A stretch of 64,000 nucleotides of DNA from Vreelandella alkaliphila (GTDB taxonomy: Bacteria > Pseudomonadota > Gammaproteobacteria > Pseudomonadales > Halomonadaceae). Location: contig NZ_JABASV010000012.1 of the NCBI RefSeq assembly GCF_016107625.1, forward strand, positions 1 to 64,000. Reading direction: 5' to 3'. A model generated the notes under the pieces. That model was given only the letters and a program-made list of their open reading frames with translations. It did not search any database and was not told where the DNA came from. Below are positions 26,406 through 34,768 of the stretch, piece after piece; positions within the stretch are counted from its first letter, which is position 1; every line of letters starts with the position of its first letter. Position numbers and translations under genes: made by a program.

Positions 26406-26434
26406 AATATCGTATTACTTTTCAAGTTATACAA
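26406..26434 (-). promoter_or_regulatory. Repressor promoter with operator in the spacer
   Basis: Read leftward: TTGTAT (26434-26429), 17 bp, GATATT (26411-26406). The operator TTACTTTTCAAGTTA (26415-26429) fills the spacer, which suggests autoregulation. Confidence 0.55.
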
Positions 26435-26504
26435 GCCTAACTTAGTAACTTATTAGGTTTATTTAGTTCCATTGGTAATAAAAAACCTTTCCAAGCCTTC
26501 TTTC

Positions 26505-26534
26505 TTGCCTTAATTGTTACTTTTCAGGTAATGT
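26505..26534 (+). promoter_or_regulatory. cro-side promoter with operator
   Basis: TTGCCT (26505-26510), 18 bp, TAATGT (26529-26534). The operator TTACTTTTCAGGTAA (26517-26531) covers the spacer and half of the -10. Divergent from the repressor promoter about 80 bp away. Confidence 0.55.
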
Positions 26535-26561
26535 TCTCGTTTAGGGTAACAGGAGGCCGTT

Positions 26562-26792
26562 GTGCAACTTAGTCAATTCCGTACACAAATTGCTGGCATG
26601 AGCGGACATGAAGCCGCTCGTTGGCTGGGTATCCCACCAGCGATGTACTGGCGCTGGGAGCAGGGGCAAGAACCAAATGCCGCTAACCGGCGCGCTATTT
26701 ATCGCTTCTCCAACGCCGCTGTAACGCCTAACGATCTTGCGGGGATTGGCCCGCGCGCCACGCATCCTTTAGACGTAACCGGAAAAAAATGA
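26562..26792 (+). CDS. Cro-like repressor
   Basis: 76 residues; GTG start with AGGAGG 5 bp upstream. An HTH (MSGHEAARWLGIPPAMYWRW, followed by EQG) divergent from the repressor gene marks it as Cro. It is a paralogue of the 64-residue protein at 41655: both share EAA-LG- and YWRWE-G, and end with a similar VTPNDL/VTANDF motif. Likely binds the same operators and lowers repressor synthesis on entry to lytic growth. Confidence 0.75.
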   Translation: MQLSQFRTQIAGMSGHEAARWLGIPPAMYWRWEQGQEPNAANRRAIYRFSNAAVTPNDLAGIGPRATHPLDVTGKK

Positions 26793-26920
26793 AGCGCACT
26801 TCATGGCCACATGCCGCCGCTACTATCGCATTCGCCCTAGCAGTGCATGCGGGATTATCACTTGTCAGTGACCCCTTATGGCAGTGGTGTGACGTGTTGT
26901 GCCTGGAGGTGTGCCGATGA
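26789..26920 (+). CDS. 43-residue membrane peptide
   Basis: Starts in an ATGA overlap with the cro-like stop and ends in an ATGA overlap with the helicase start, so it is translationally linked on both sides. A single hydrophobic segment (AAATIAFALAVHAGLSLV) follows a short basic N-terminus; the tail has three Cys and several Trp. Function unknown. Confidence 0.55.
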   Translation: MKRTSWPHAAATIAFALAVHAGLSLVSDPLWQWCDVLCLEVCR

Positions 26921-28503
26921 GCCACTTCTATGCGATGACGATACCCGTCGAAACCGACGACGAAAGCCCTAACTGGGCACACTTGCGCGGGTATCAGCAA
27001 AGCACCGTCAATGGTGTGCGCGCGGCATTCCGTCAGAAATTTAAAGCACCGCTTCTAGTGCTGCCTGCTGGGGGCGGTAAGACGTTTACCAGCTGCTACA
27101 TGATTGACCAGGCAGTGGCCAAAAAGCGCAACGTGCTGATCTTAGTGCATCGCTCAGAGCTAGCCGACCAGTTCTCAGCGGCTTTGACCACTTACGGCGT
27201 TAAGCACGGCTTGATTGCCGCAGGCGTGCGTCCTGACTTTGCACATCGCGTGCAAGTGGCCAGCGTGCAGACCTACGCAAAACGTATGCACACCATGATC
27301 TGGCAGCCACACTTGATTATCTCCGACGAAGCCCACCACGTTACCGAGGGTAGCCAGTGGGGGAGAGTCATAGAGCACCACCCTGGCTCGCTCAAGATGG
27401 GCTTGACCGCCACGCCTATCCGCCTGGACGGCAAGGGACTAGGCATTGGCCACGGTGGTTACTTCGACGCCATTGTGGAAGGCCCAAGCCCTGCCGACCT
27501 AATGGAGTGGGGCAATCTGTGCGACTACAGAATGTTCGCGCCTACTGGCGGCAAAAAGGTCGATATGACCGGCGTGGGTAAGGTCGGCGGCGACTACAAC
27601 AAAAAAGAAGCCAGCGAACGCATCAACAAGCCGACGATTACCGGCAATGCGATTGAGCACTATCGCGAACATGCACACCAACGGCCCGCCGTGGTCTTCT
27701 GCATGAACCGCCGTCACGCCGAAGACGTGTGCGCGCGCTTCTGCGATGCGGGTTACAAGTTCGCGGTACTTGATGGCACGTTGCGCGGCAAAGGAAAAGA
27801 CGCCGATGGACGCGACCTAGTTGCCCAGCGAGTTGCTGCGCTTTCTAGCGGCGATCTGCATGGGCTGGTAACCGTCGATCTTGTTAGCGAAGGATTCGAC
27901 CTCCCAGCTATTGAAGTTGCCATTTCACTACGCGCTACCCAGTCGGAAGCCCTCTGGATTCAGCAGATAGCTCGCGCGCTACGCCCTGCCAAGGGCAAAG
28001 AGTACGCAGTAATCCTTGACCATGTAGGCAATAGCGAGCGCCACGGGCTTCCTGACGATGAACGCGAATGGAGCCTGGAGGGAAAAAAGAAAGGGAAGAA
28101 AGGGGGCGGTGCTACTGTCTCGCCTATCAAGCAGTGCGAGGCGTGTGGCCATGTTCACCGCCCCGGCCCGCCCCAGTGCCCAGAGTGCCTGGAACCTTAC
28201 GAAACAAAGCAGCGTGAGGTGGAAGAAACGGAAGGCAAGCTACAAGAAGTCGAGCGCAAACGTAGTGAGAAGCGACAGAAGGAAGCGGACATCAAAGCCG
28301 CTAAGTCCTTACCCGAACTGCAATTCGTCGCTCAAAAGTATGGCTATGACCCCAAGTGGGCGCACGTCAAATGGAAGCAAAAGCTAGCCGCTGACCAGGG
28401 GAAATATCGCAGCGGCAGGCCTAGCTCCTGGCAGCGTATGCCAGCGCTCCCTCCCGCACCCCCGGTAGAAGTTTACGATCAAGACATAGGAGCCAAGCGT
28501 TGA
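26917..28503 (+). CDS. Superfamily-2 DNA helicase with C-terminal zinc ribbon
   Basis: 528 residues from the ATG at 26917 (GGAGG 8 bp upstream; an in-frame GTG lies at 26899). Motifs in order: PAGGGKT (Walker A, about 50), DEAHH (about 133), GLTATPIR (about 159), VDLVSEGFDLPA (about 315) and QQIARALRP (about 348). This is the ResIII/DEAD-like helicase set seen in phage replication modules. A zinc ribbon follows (CEACGHVHRPGPPQCPEC, about 408-425), then a charged coiled coil. It likely unwinds DNA with the nuclease and primase encoded next. Confidence 0.88.
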   Translation: MSHFYAMTIPVETDDESPNWAHLRGYQQSTVNGVRAAFRQKFKAPLLVLPAGGGKTFTSCYMIDQAVAKKRNVLILVHRSELADQFSAALTTYGVKHGLIAAGVRPDFAHRVQVASVQTYAKRMHTMIWQPHLIISDEAHHVTEGSQWGRVIEHHPGSLKMGLTATPIRLDGKGLGIGHGGYFDAIVEGPSPADLMEWGNLCDYRMFAPTGGKKVDMTGVGKVGGDYNKKEASERINKPTITGNAIEHYREHAHQRPAVVFCMNRRHAEDVCARFCDAGYKFAVLDGTLRGKGKDADGRDLVAQRVAALSSGDLHGLVTVDLVSEGFDLPAIEVAISLRATQSEALWIQQIARALRPAKGKEYAVILDHVGNSERHGLPDDEREWSLEGKKKGKKGGGATVSPIKQCEACGHVHRPGPPQCPECLEPYETKQREVEETEGKLQEVERKRSEKRQKEADIKAAKSLPELQFVAQKYGYDPKWAHVKWKQKLAADQGKYRSGRPSSWQRMPALPPAPPVEVYDQDIGAKR

Positions 28504-28910
28504 CCGTTATTAGCGAGCACCAAATACAGAACGATACACGCCTGGCACTCAGCAAGCATAAGCGAGGCGTTTACTGGCGCGCCAACGTTGGCCAAGCATG
28601 GACAGGCAACAGGATTGAGCGCAATCCAGACGGCAGCATTACGATTTATGAGCCGCGCCCTTTTCAAACCGGCTTGCCACCCGGCTTTACCGATTTGTTT
28701 GGCATGACGTTCCAGTTGATTCGCCCGGCCCATGTGGGCCAAACCCTGCCGATTTATACCGGCATCGAAATCAAGCGCCCAGGCAAAAAGCCGAGCGACA
28801 AGCAGCGCCGACACCTCGAATTGCTCACAAAACGCGGCGCTATCGCAGGCGTAGCGACCAGCCCCGAAGAAGCGCTGGCGCTAACGCTGTACCACGACGA
28901 CAAGGCATAA
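28500..28910 (+). CDS. VRR-NUC domain nuclease
   Basis: 136 residues; TTG start overlapping the helicase stop. PPGFTDLFGM (catalytic-type Asp) and GIEIKRPGKKPSDKQRRHLE (E-x-K and downstream Gln) form the VRR-NUC core. Such stand-alone nucleases commonly neighbour phage SF2 helicases and may resolve branched DNA or nick for replication or recombination. Confidence 0.85.
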   Translation: MTVISEHQIQNDTRLALSKHKRGVYWRANVGQAWTGNRIERNPDGSITIYEPRPFQTGLPPGFTDLFGMTFQLIRPAHVGQTLPIYTGIEIKRPGKKPSDKQRRHLELLTKRGAIAGVATSPEEALALTLYHDDKA

Positions 28911-28917
28911 ACGCACC

Positions 28918-31467
28918 ATGGCTGGCAGAAAATCGACGTTTGCGCACTATGTCGCGGCGCTACCGCATCACGAACCGCTCGATATGCTTGGGCACTTTTG
29001 GCCGGAGCTGCAAGCCGCCGCTGCCGGAGTAGAAGCCAGCATTGATGGCGTAGACCTCGTGCTTGACGGCAAGCGCCACTACCTAAAAAACCTCACAGGT
29101 GAAAGCGACCAACGCCAGTATTACATTGCCAACTTGACGACCGACAAGGACGAAACCGTCTGGCCGGAAGTCACGTTCGGCAGTTTCAAGCAGCGACTCG
29201 ATAACGTCTATTTCAAGCCTCGCAACTTGTGCTGGAAGTCGTTTGAAAACCATAAAGACAACGTGGTGGTCGATCTTGACCGCCACGCCGCGTATCGTGA
29301 AAAAATCCAGGAGGCGCGCAAAGAGGCTCAACGCCAGGCGATTGAGAATGAACAGCTAAAGCGCGATGCCAATCTAGCCGCTGCCCAGGCGGCAGACCTC
29401 GCTTGGCAAGCGGCGAGCGATATTGACCCGGAAGAGTCGCACAGCTATTTGCTGAACAAGCAGGGGCTAAGGCCGCTAGGACGCGTGCGCGTTGCCACCC
29501 GTGAGCTAAGAGGGCGGTTATACAGCTTCAACCGCCATGAATGGTTAGACCGCGCGATTATTGTTTCTGCAGGCGACCTACTATTACCCGTTTACTCCGT
29601 CGACCCGCTACAACGCGGCCTTATCAACTTGCAACGCATTGATGCAACAGGCGGTAAACGTTTTTTGATAGGTGGCCAAAAGCAGCTTGGCTACATGCCA
29701 CTGATGCCGGAAAACTGGCAAAAAGGCCAAGCGCTAGATGCCATAGTGGTCACTGAGGGCTATGCAACCGGCGCGACCCTGCTGCAGTGCCAGGCGTTTG
29801 GGGATGATAGCGTAGCGGTGGCCATCGCTTTTGATGCGGGCAACTTAGGCGAGATTGCAAGCGCCATGGGGGAGAAGTACCCCAACGTACCCATCATTAA
29901 TGCTGCTGATAACGACCAAGGAACGCCGGGTAATCCCGGTCTGGCAAAAGCTGAAAGTCTGAAAAAAGACTTTCGTATCCCTTATTTGCTGCCGACCAGC
30001 GACGATGATAAGAAGCTCGACTTTGACGATCTACGCCAACGCCAAGGCGAGGAAGAAGTTAAACGCCAGGTAGAGGAACAGTACGGCAAAGCTGTTCACT
30101 ATTGGCGACTGCACCACGATCCTGAATACGCCCAGGAGGTTAGCGAGCAGGGCAGTGACGGCGAGCAGTACGCGCTCGACGTTAACGAAGCGGGCGATAT
30201 CGTCAACGAGTTTAATTGGCCGATGCAGAAGCGTACCAGCCCTGGCAAGCCATTGGCCACGCCGGAAAATCTGCACTGGATGCTAAACCAGTACGGCGTC
30301 AAAGTGCGCTATAACAAAATCAGCAAAGACGTGATTGTTAAGGTGCCAGGCCAAGACTTTAGCGTAGACAACCAAGGCAACGCATCGCTGGCACTTATCA
30401 AGGGGCTTTGCGCCCGCAACGAGCTACCATCTGCCGATGTAGACTCTTACGTTAAGTTGGTAGCCGATCAAGACCGCTACAACCCGGTTATGGACTGGAT
30501 CGACTCAGTTCCTTATGACCAATCCCGCGATCCCATTGGAGAGCTATTTCAGACCATTCAGCTAGCCCCAGGGCAAAACCAATTGCTGGCGCAAATACTG
30601 CTGACTAAATGGCTTGTAGGGGCGGCGGCGTTAGCTGGCAATGAGGGTAGCGTGTGGTCTAAGTCAGTGCTCGTATTCGCAGGCAACCAAGACTTGGGAA
30701 AAACCAGCTGGTTTCGCTCGCTAGTGCCGGAGTCGTCAGGCCTTCACGATTGCGTGGCCGACGGCTTACACCTCGACCCTGCAGACAAGGATTCTGTCAC
30801 TACGGTGCTAGGGCACTGGCTTGTCGAGCTTGGTGAATTAGACGCGACGTTTCGCAAATCGGACATAGCGCGGCTAAAGGCGTTTATCACTCGCAAGAAC
30901 GATCAGTTGCGCCGCCCCTACGACCGTAAAGATAGTATTTACCCGCGCCGTACTGCGCTGTTTGCTTCGGTCAACGAAACAAACTTCTTGCAAGACTCTA
31001 CGGGCAACAGCCGTTGGTGGACGCTCGAAGTGGTAGCGCTGAACAGCAAACACAACGTCGACATGCAGCAAGTATGGGCGCAGGCCATGCACCTCTACCG
31101 CAACGGTTACAAACACTACCTGGATGATAGCGAGCAAGCCATGCTCAACGGCAGCAATACCCGTTATGAGCAGGTCAATCCGCTGGAAGAAATGATAGTG
31201 AATGCATTTGATGTGAACGTCACTTATGACGACAGCGGCATGCCTCGTTACCAATATGACCGCTCGAAGGGTAGTGATATGACTGCCACTCAAGTGCTCA
31301 TACATGCAGGGATTGAGAAACCGAGTCACAGCCAGGCAACCGTGGCTAGCACCTTTCTGCAAAAGCTCACAGGCACCAAAGCGCGCCGGAGCGGGAAAGG
31401 GAACGTTTACCCTATGCCGCCCCCTCTGTTTCGCTACAAAAGCGCCCCACAACCCCCAATGGATTAA
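28918..31467 (+). CDS. Toprim primase fused to a VapE/D5-type helicase
   Basis: 849 residues. A Toprim-type region at about 275-350 has VVTEGYATGATLL (catalytic Glu) and NAADNDQG (metal-binding Asp pair). The C-terminal AAA region matches virulence-associated protein E: Walker A GNQDLGKTSWF (about 580), ELGELDATFRKSDIARLKAF, RRTALFASVN and DSTGNSRWWTLEV. The combination provides primer synthesis and replicative unwinding for lytic growth. Last gene of the cro-side operon, followed by a strong terminator. Confidence 0.88.
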   Translation: MAGRKSTFAHYVAALPHHEPLDMLGHFWPELQAAAAGVEASIDGVDLVLDGKRHYLKNLTGESDQRQYYIANLTTDKDETVWPEVTFGSFKQRLDNVYFKPRNLCWKSFENHKDNVVVDLDRHAAYREKIQEARKEAQRQAIENEQLKRDANLAAAQAADLAWQAASDIDPEESHSYLLNKQGLRPLGRVRVATRELRGRLYSFNRHEWLDRAIIVSAGDLLLPVYSVDPLQRGLINLQRIDATGGKRFLIGGQKQLGYMPLMPENWQKGQALDAIVVTEGYATGATLLQCQAFGDDSVAVAIAFDAGNLGEIASAMGEKYPNVPIINAADNDQGTPGNPGLAKAESLKKDFRIPYLLPTSDDDKKLDFDDLRQRQGEEEVKRQVEEQYGKAVHYWRLHHDPEYAQEVSEQGSDGEQYALDVNEAGDIVNEFNWPMQKRTSPGKPLATPENLHWMLNQYGVKVRYNKISKDVIVKVPGQDFSVDNQGNASLALIKGLCARNELPSADVDSYVKLVADQDRYNPVMDWIDSVPYDQSRDPIGELFQTIQLAPGQNQLLAQILLTKWLVGAAALAGNEGSVWSKSVLVFAGNQDLGKTSWFRSLVPESSGLHDCVADGLHLDPADKDSVTTVLGHWLVELGELDATFRKSDIARLKAFITRKNDQLRRPYDRKDSIYPRRTALFASVNETNFLQDSTGNSRWWTLEVVALNSKHNVDMQQVWAQAMHLYRNGYKHYLDDSEQAMLNGSNTRYEQVNPLEEMIVNAFDVNVTYDDSGMPRYQYDRSKGSDMTATQVLIHAGIEKPSHSQATVASTFLQKLTGTKARRSGKGNVYPMPPPLFRYKSAPQPPMD

Positions 31468-31491
31468 CAGCACCTTTTCTGCCAAGCCTTT

Positions 31492-31516
31492 CCCCACTTC
31501 GGTGGGGCTTTTTTTT
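31492..31516 (+). terminator. Strong terminator of the rightward replication operon
   Basis: CCCCAC-TTCG-GTGGGG followed by CTTTTTTTT. Confidence 0.92.
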
Positions 31517-31564
31517 GGGCACAGAAAATCAGAACGCTTTCCAATATAGCGGCGCAGCCTTTGA

Positions 31565-31680
31565 ATCGAAAAAGGGCCAGAGTCATAGACTCCAGCCCTT
31601 TTAAGTAGCTAAGGGCGTTGCAGCGCCCTTTAAGTGGCATAGGACGTTGGCGCGCCCTATGCCTGATAGGTCATTACCTG
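31565..31680 (-). ncRNA. Short leftward structured RNA with its own terminator
   Basis: Three hairpins in a row: CATAGGGCG/CGTCCTATG (31638-31661), AAGGGCG/CGCCCTT (31611-31630) and a long terminator stem with TTTTT (31569-31602). In the first and third, apparent mismatches on the plus strand become G-U pairs on the minus, so the RNA is read leftward. A promoter (TTGTGT, 16 bp, TGATAA; 31713-31686) starts it near 31679. No reading frame. Confidence 0.5.
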
Positions 31681-31688
31681 ATGGGTTA
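31674..31688. promoter_or_regulatory. Operator on the -10/+1 of the short leftward RNA
   Basis: TTACCTGATGGGTTA fits the dispersed consensus with one change in the right half. Confidence 0.5.
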
Positions 31689-31720
31689 TCACCTAACATG
31701 GAAATTAACACAATCTGTGT

Positions 31721-31748
31721 ATTCTTCAACTGTAAGCTGAAGAATTTT
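31721..31748 (+). terminator. Rightward hairpin with T-run
   Basis: ATTCTTCA/TGAAGAAT followed by TTTTT. No rightward gene precedes it, so it may block read-through or end a short transcript. Confidence 0.45.
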
Positions 31749-31754
31749 TAAGCA

Positions 31755-32655
31755 GTGATAGAGCACCCCATTTCTCTCGCAGTGCCAACGTTGAAAGAAA
31801 GGGGGGCGGGGCGCTCATCGGTGAAATGTTTTGTTTGGCTAGTGGGCTTCGATATTTCAGCGGGCCTAGTGGTCACTACCGTGGTATTCGCACGAACGGC
31901 CTCGATCACTTCCTAGCATTGCTGTTGAAACTCCCAACCCAATATCGTTGGATACACGCAAAACACTTCCCGATGCCCACCCATTAGAATAGGCTTGGGC
32001 CATGCTTTCATGGCAGTCAGCGGCGTTGCATCCGCTCCACTCGTTCACCCATGAGCTTACGCTGGGTAGTTTGATGCGATGGCCGGTACCGCGTTCTTCC
32101 GGCATAGGTTGATTACTACGTACCCTTTCGGGACACTCCCTCACGTTTTAGCGCATCGGCCTACGCACTCATCGCATCGGCAAAGATTCCGGCACCGTGC
32201 CCTTAATCAGCGGCCTTCCGCCTTTAGACCACACAATTTCAGTGACGCGAAACCTTTGCCGATGCCCACCGTGGCCTCGGTGGGATCGGTACTGCTCTGA
32301 CGATTCAACAAGGAGTCGATACAGCATGGCAACCGTATCGAAAAGAGGGCGGTGGGTGCTCCTGGCTCGCCTTTCGGCTGGTGTTCCCTGACTAGCCACC
32401 CTCTTTTCGATACCTGCTAAGCCGCTAGCAGGTGCCTTGCATTAAGTCTGACAGATTCCGCTGTCAGCACCGGCCCTGCAATGTCGCCACCAGCACAGGA
32501 AGACTGGCACTTGGGGAGAAAGACCACTCCCAACCACCCAAAGGAGCGTAAAAAACCCTGGCTTGCTCGATTGTGCTAACCCTCTCCTACGCGGACAAGA
32601 ATCACGATTATGGGTACAAGGGGGCACTTAAACGCACTCGGCCAACACGCTTAAA
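31755..32655 (-). ncRNA. Candidate large ornate non-coding RNA (leftward)
   Basis: About 900 bases without a convincing gene but dense in inverted repeats. From 5' on the minus strand: CTGACAG/CTGTCAG (32449-32467), ACCTGCTA/TAGCAGGT (32412-32433), a 15-bp arm GTATCGAAAAGAGGG pairing across 32335-32413 and enclosing a GCC-GAAA-GGC tetraloop, CCGAT-CCCACCG/CGGTGGG-ATCGG (32259-32289), a 12-bp arm GCATCGGCAAAG pairing across 32174-32265 around three smaller stems, GCCATG/CATGGC (about 31999-32014), and GAGCGCCCC/GGGGTGCTC (31759-31815). G-U pairs occur only if read leftward. An operator-type promoter region lies at its 5' side. Size and density recall giant phage RNAs such as GOLLD or ROOL; no homology is claimed. 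Confidence 0.5.
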
Positions 32656-32658
32656 TAA

Positions 32659-32673
32659 TTACCTTGAAAGTAA
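32659..32673. promoter_or_regulatory. Operator at the 5' side of the large RNA region
   Basis: TTACCTTGAAAGTAA. Read leftward it is flanked by TTTAGG and a -10-like TAATTA/TATTTA, so it probably controls the leftward RNA. The -35 is weak. Confidence 0.5.
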
Positions 32674-32710
32674 ATTTACCCTAAATGAAATATGCGCGCT
32701 ATGTTTCACG

Positions 32711-32736
32711 CAAAAAAAAACCCGCACTCGGCGGGC
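32711..32736 (-). terminator. Terminator of the 33-41 kb leftward operon
   Basis: Read leftward: CCCGC/GCGGG hairpin followed by nine T. It ends the operon just after the DUF2786 gene. Confidence 0.88.
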
Positions 32737-32766
32737 TTTCCTATTATAGGATCATCATGCAGCTGC

Positions 32767-33462
32767 TCAGGGGGAGGTAAGTTGCGCTCGCTCAGAAGCA
32801 TTTACGCCTTGGTAGAATTGAACTTTCTTGCCGTCACCTATCCCGGTAAGCAATGCGCCGTGGTCGTTGCGCTGGAGCTTGGAAGCCCGGTTGATAACCT
32901 TGGCGTCGTTCAATGGCGTTGGCCAACGCTCTTTCTCATAGGCTGCCATCACGCTGGACTCTTTCTCACTACGCTCTCGGGGCTTGATTTGCTCGCCAGC
33001 CGTCAGCACCCAGCCCACGGCATAAACGTCGCCCCGGCGAGTTTTGGTGGAGCGCTTGAGTCGCTTGTCGAGTGACGCCAGGTAGGCGTCACGGTCGCGC
33101 TTTAGTTGACGGCGCAACACATCAAATGCGTACCCGCTCACCTCGGCCACTTCGCCTATGCCGTAAAACTCAATATGCCCAACCCAGCGACCACTTTTGT
33201 ACAGATTGCGGCATATCATCTTTGCCCCAAACGCTTCGGCCACCATCGTTCCTAACACGCCTATATAGGCAGGCATTTTCTTACCGGCTCCAGTGGCTTT
33301 CAGCTCCGTTCTCACCTCGCTAAGGGTTATATCCATATCCGTAAGGCCATGCTTGGCCATAAGGTTTTGCGCCTGGCGTAACGCAGTGGCTCGCTCATGG
33401 GGATTGCTGTTATTGGCGTGCGCCAGGCACTTCTTGATGCGCTCTATGATTCGGTTGCTCAT
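32767..33462 (-). CDS. DUF2786 family protein
   Basis: 231 residues from the ATG at 33462 (ATGA overlap with the upstream stop). The N-terminus IIERIKKCLAHANNSNPHER then ALRQAQNLMAKHGL is the DUF2786 signature. The middle part (GYAFDVLRRQLKRDRDAYLA) is helical and basic, and the C-terminus contains the typical ALLTGIGDGKKVQF-like loop. Widespread in phages; molecular function unknown. Last gene of the operon. Confidence 0.8.
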   Translation of the reverse strand: MSNRIIERIKKCLAHANNSNPHERATALRQAQNLMAKHGLTDMDITLSEVRTELKATGAGKKMPAYIGVLGTMVAEAFGAKMICRNLYKSGRWVGHIEFYGIGEVAEVSGYAFDVLRRQLKRDRDAYLASLDKRLKRSTKTRRGDVYAVGWVLTAGEQIKPRERSEKESSVMAAYEKERWPTPLNDAKVINRASKLQRNDHGALLTGIGDGKKVQFYQGVNASERAQLTSP

Positions 33463-34493
33463 AATCCCGACTCCACAACGCCCATGCAGTCCGGGCAGCC
33501 ACGGCACATCATGCCCAGCAGTTGGCAGGGCTGGCGCTTACCGTCTGCAATGGCGGTTAGGCGCTCAATCATAGGGGGCAGGTCTTGGTGGCTTAGGCCT
33601 TTGTCAGCTACCCACTGCAAGGCTGCGGCGCGCTCGCGGGGGTAAAGATTGGCCTCGCTAAGATCATCGCCTGGGATGCCTGCTCCACAAGAACACTCAC
33701 CCTTGCTCTTTAGCTGAACGATGAAGCACTCAGGACAAATAGCAATCTCAGGCTTGTCTAGTTCAATTGGCTCCCAGTCGTTCTCTTCAAACCAGTTGTC
33801 TAGCCGCTCAAGCTCGCCGTTTAGGTGGTAATTGGCCACTTCAAAGCCTTTCCCATAAAGCTCATCATGCACGCATTGCAGCTTGGCGTTTAGGCTTGCC
33901 GCGCGCGCGTTCAACTCTCCCGCCCGTTCAATGATATGGATGCAAAAGCCCTGGTGCGGCTCTTTGGGGGTGCCTAACGCTGCAGCAATCAATTCCAGCC
34001 CGGAACGGTAATCATCAGCCATATCCCGCAAAGCATCGCGCTCAGCCTGCAAATACTCTGCATCACGCCAGCGCTCGACCAGGCTAAGCACTGCGCCGGG
34101 GTCAAGTGCTTCCAAGTAGTGGGCGATGGCAAGCGCCTCGGTGTCGTCGTCATCGTGCTCCACAAGCGCTATCTGCGTATCAGTAGGCTTGGCCTCAATG
34201 TCGGTACCGCCGTTTGTCACCTTTGCGACGTATGGCCCGCGCGGGACACTAGCCGCACGGCGCCCTAGCTCGTCCAGACTGACTTTGTAGCCTTCTCCTG
34301 CCCAGCGTGCGTCCATGCGCGCCTTCATGGCGTCGCGCTCTTCCATCGCCTGGCACAGATCGGCCATTTGGCTGGCGCTCATCACCAAGTCGCTAACGTT
34401 ATTCATGGCATGGTCAATGCGCTGGCGCAGCCAAGCGGTGTCTACTTCACCCTGATAGGCGGTGTAATCATTTGGTGCGTCTAGGTCGATCAT
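33459..34493 (-). CDS. Large early protein with zinc-binding Cys clusters
   Basis: 344 residues from the ATG at 34493; earlier in-frame starts overlap the upstream gene. Long helical N-terminal half, then the zinc-ribbon-like CPEC / CSCG (about 265-285) and a C-terminal CRGCPDC. Several Ea22-like traits (short modules joined by helices), but no clear family. Coupled by ATGA to the DUF2786 gene. Confidence 0.65.
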   Translation of the reverse strand: MIDLDAPNDYTAYQGEVDTAWLRQRIDHAMNNVSDLVMSASQMADLCQAMEERDAMKARMDARWAGEGYKVSLDELGRRAASVPRGPYVAKVTNGGTDIEAKPTDTQIALVEHDDDDTEALAIAHYLEALDPGAVLSLVERWRDAEYLQAERDALRDMADDYRSGLELIAAALGTPKEPHQGFCIHIIERAGELNARAASLNAKLQCVHDELYGKGFEVANYHLNGELERLDNWFEENDWEPIELDKPEIAICPECFIVQLKSKGECSCGAGIPGDDLSEANLYPRERAAALQWVADKGLSHQDLPPMIERLTAIADGKRQPCQLLGMMCRGCPDCMGVVESGL

Positions 34494-34497
34494 GGCG

Positions 34498-34755
34498 TTA
34501 TCCGGCAACTGAATGAATTTGAAAGGGGAAAGGCACATGAGCCAGCGTTGCATCGGCAGCCTCGACGGCATTACCAAACTCTTCACTGGGGTTAGCGTCT
34601 TGGATAGCCAGTATTTGCGCCTGATTTGAACCGTCATAAAGCGTTATTCGAGCATCGCCTACTGTGAACGCTGCCAAGCGTTTACTGGGGCATTCATCAA
34701 TCACCGCCTGCAACTTCTTCAACCAGGCGGCTTCTGCTTTGGTAAGTTTGGCCAT
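34498..34755 (-). CDS. Small hypothetical early protein
   Basis: 85 residues, GGGAG 7 bp before the ATG. Helical N-terminus (AEAAWLKKLQAVIDECPSKR) followed by a short beta segment (ARITLYDGS). Function unknown. Confidence 0.65.
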   Translation of the reverse strand: MAKLTKAEAAWLKKLQAVIDECPSKRLAAFTVGDARITLYDGSNQAQILAIQDANPSEEFGNAVEAADATLAHVPFPFQIHSVAG

Positions 34756-34768
34756 GTGCTTTCTCCCT

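Noticed and set aside
31866..32144. 92-codon leftward frame inside the structured RNA region
   Set aside because: GTG start without a ribosome site, no recognisable domain, and it overlaps stems that extend beyond it on both sides. A small protein cannot be fully excluded.
32174..32265. tRNA or tRNA-like cloverleaf
   Set aside because: The four-way-junction-like layout lacks the conserved T-loop and D-loop sequences and a CCA-type acceptor; the inner spacings do not fit.
32692..33075. 127-codon rightward frame opposite the DUF2786 gene
   Set aside because: The leftward frame has a clear DUF2786 signature and a coupled start.
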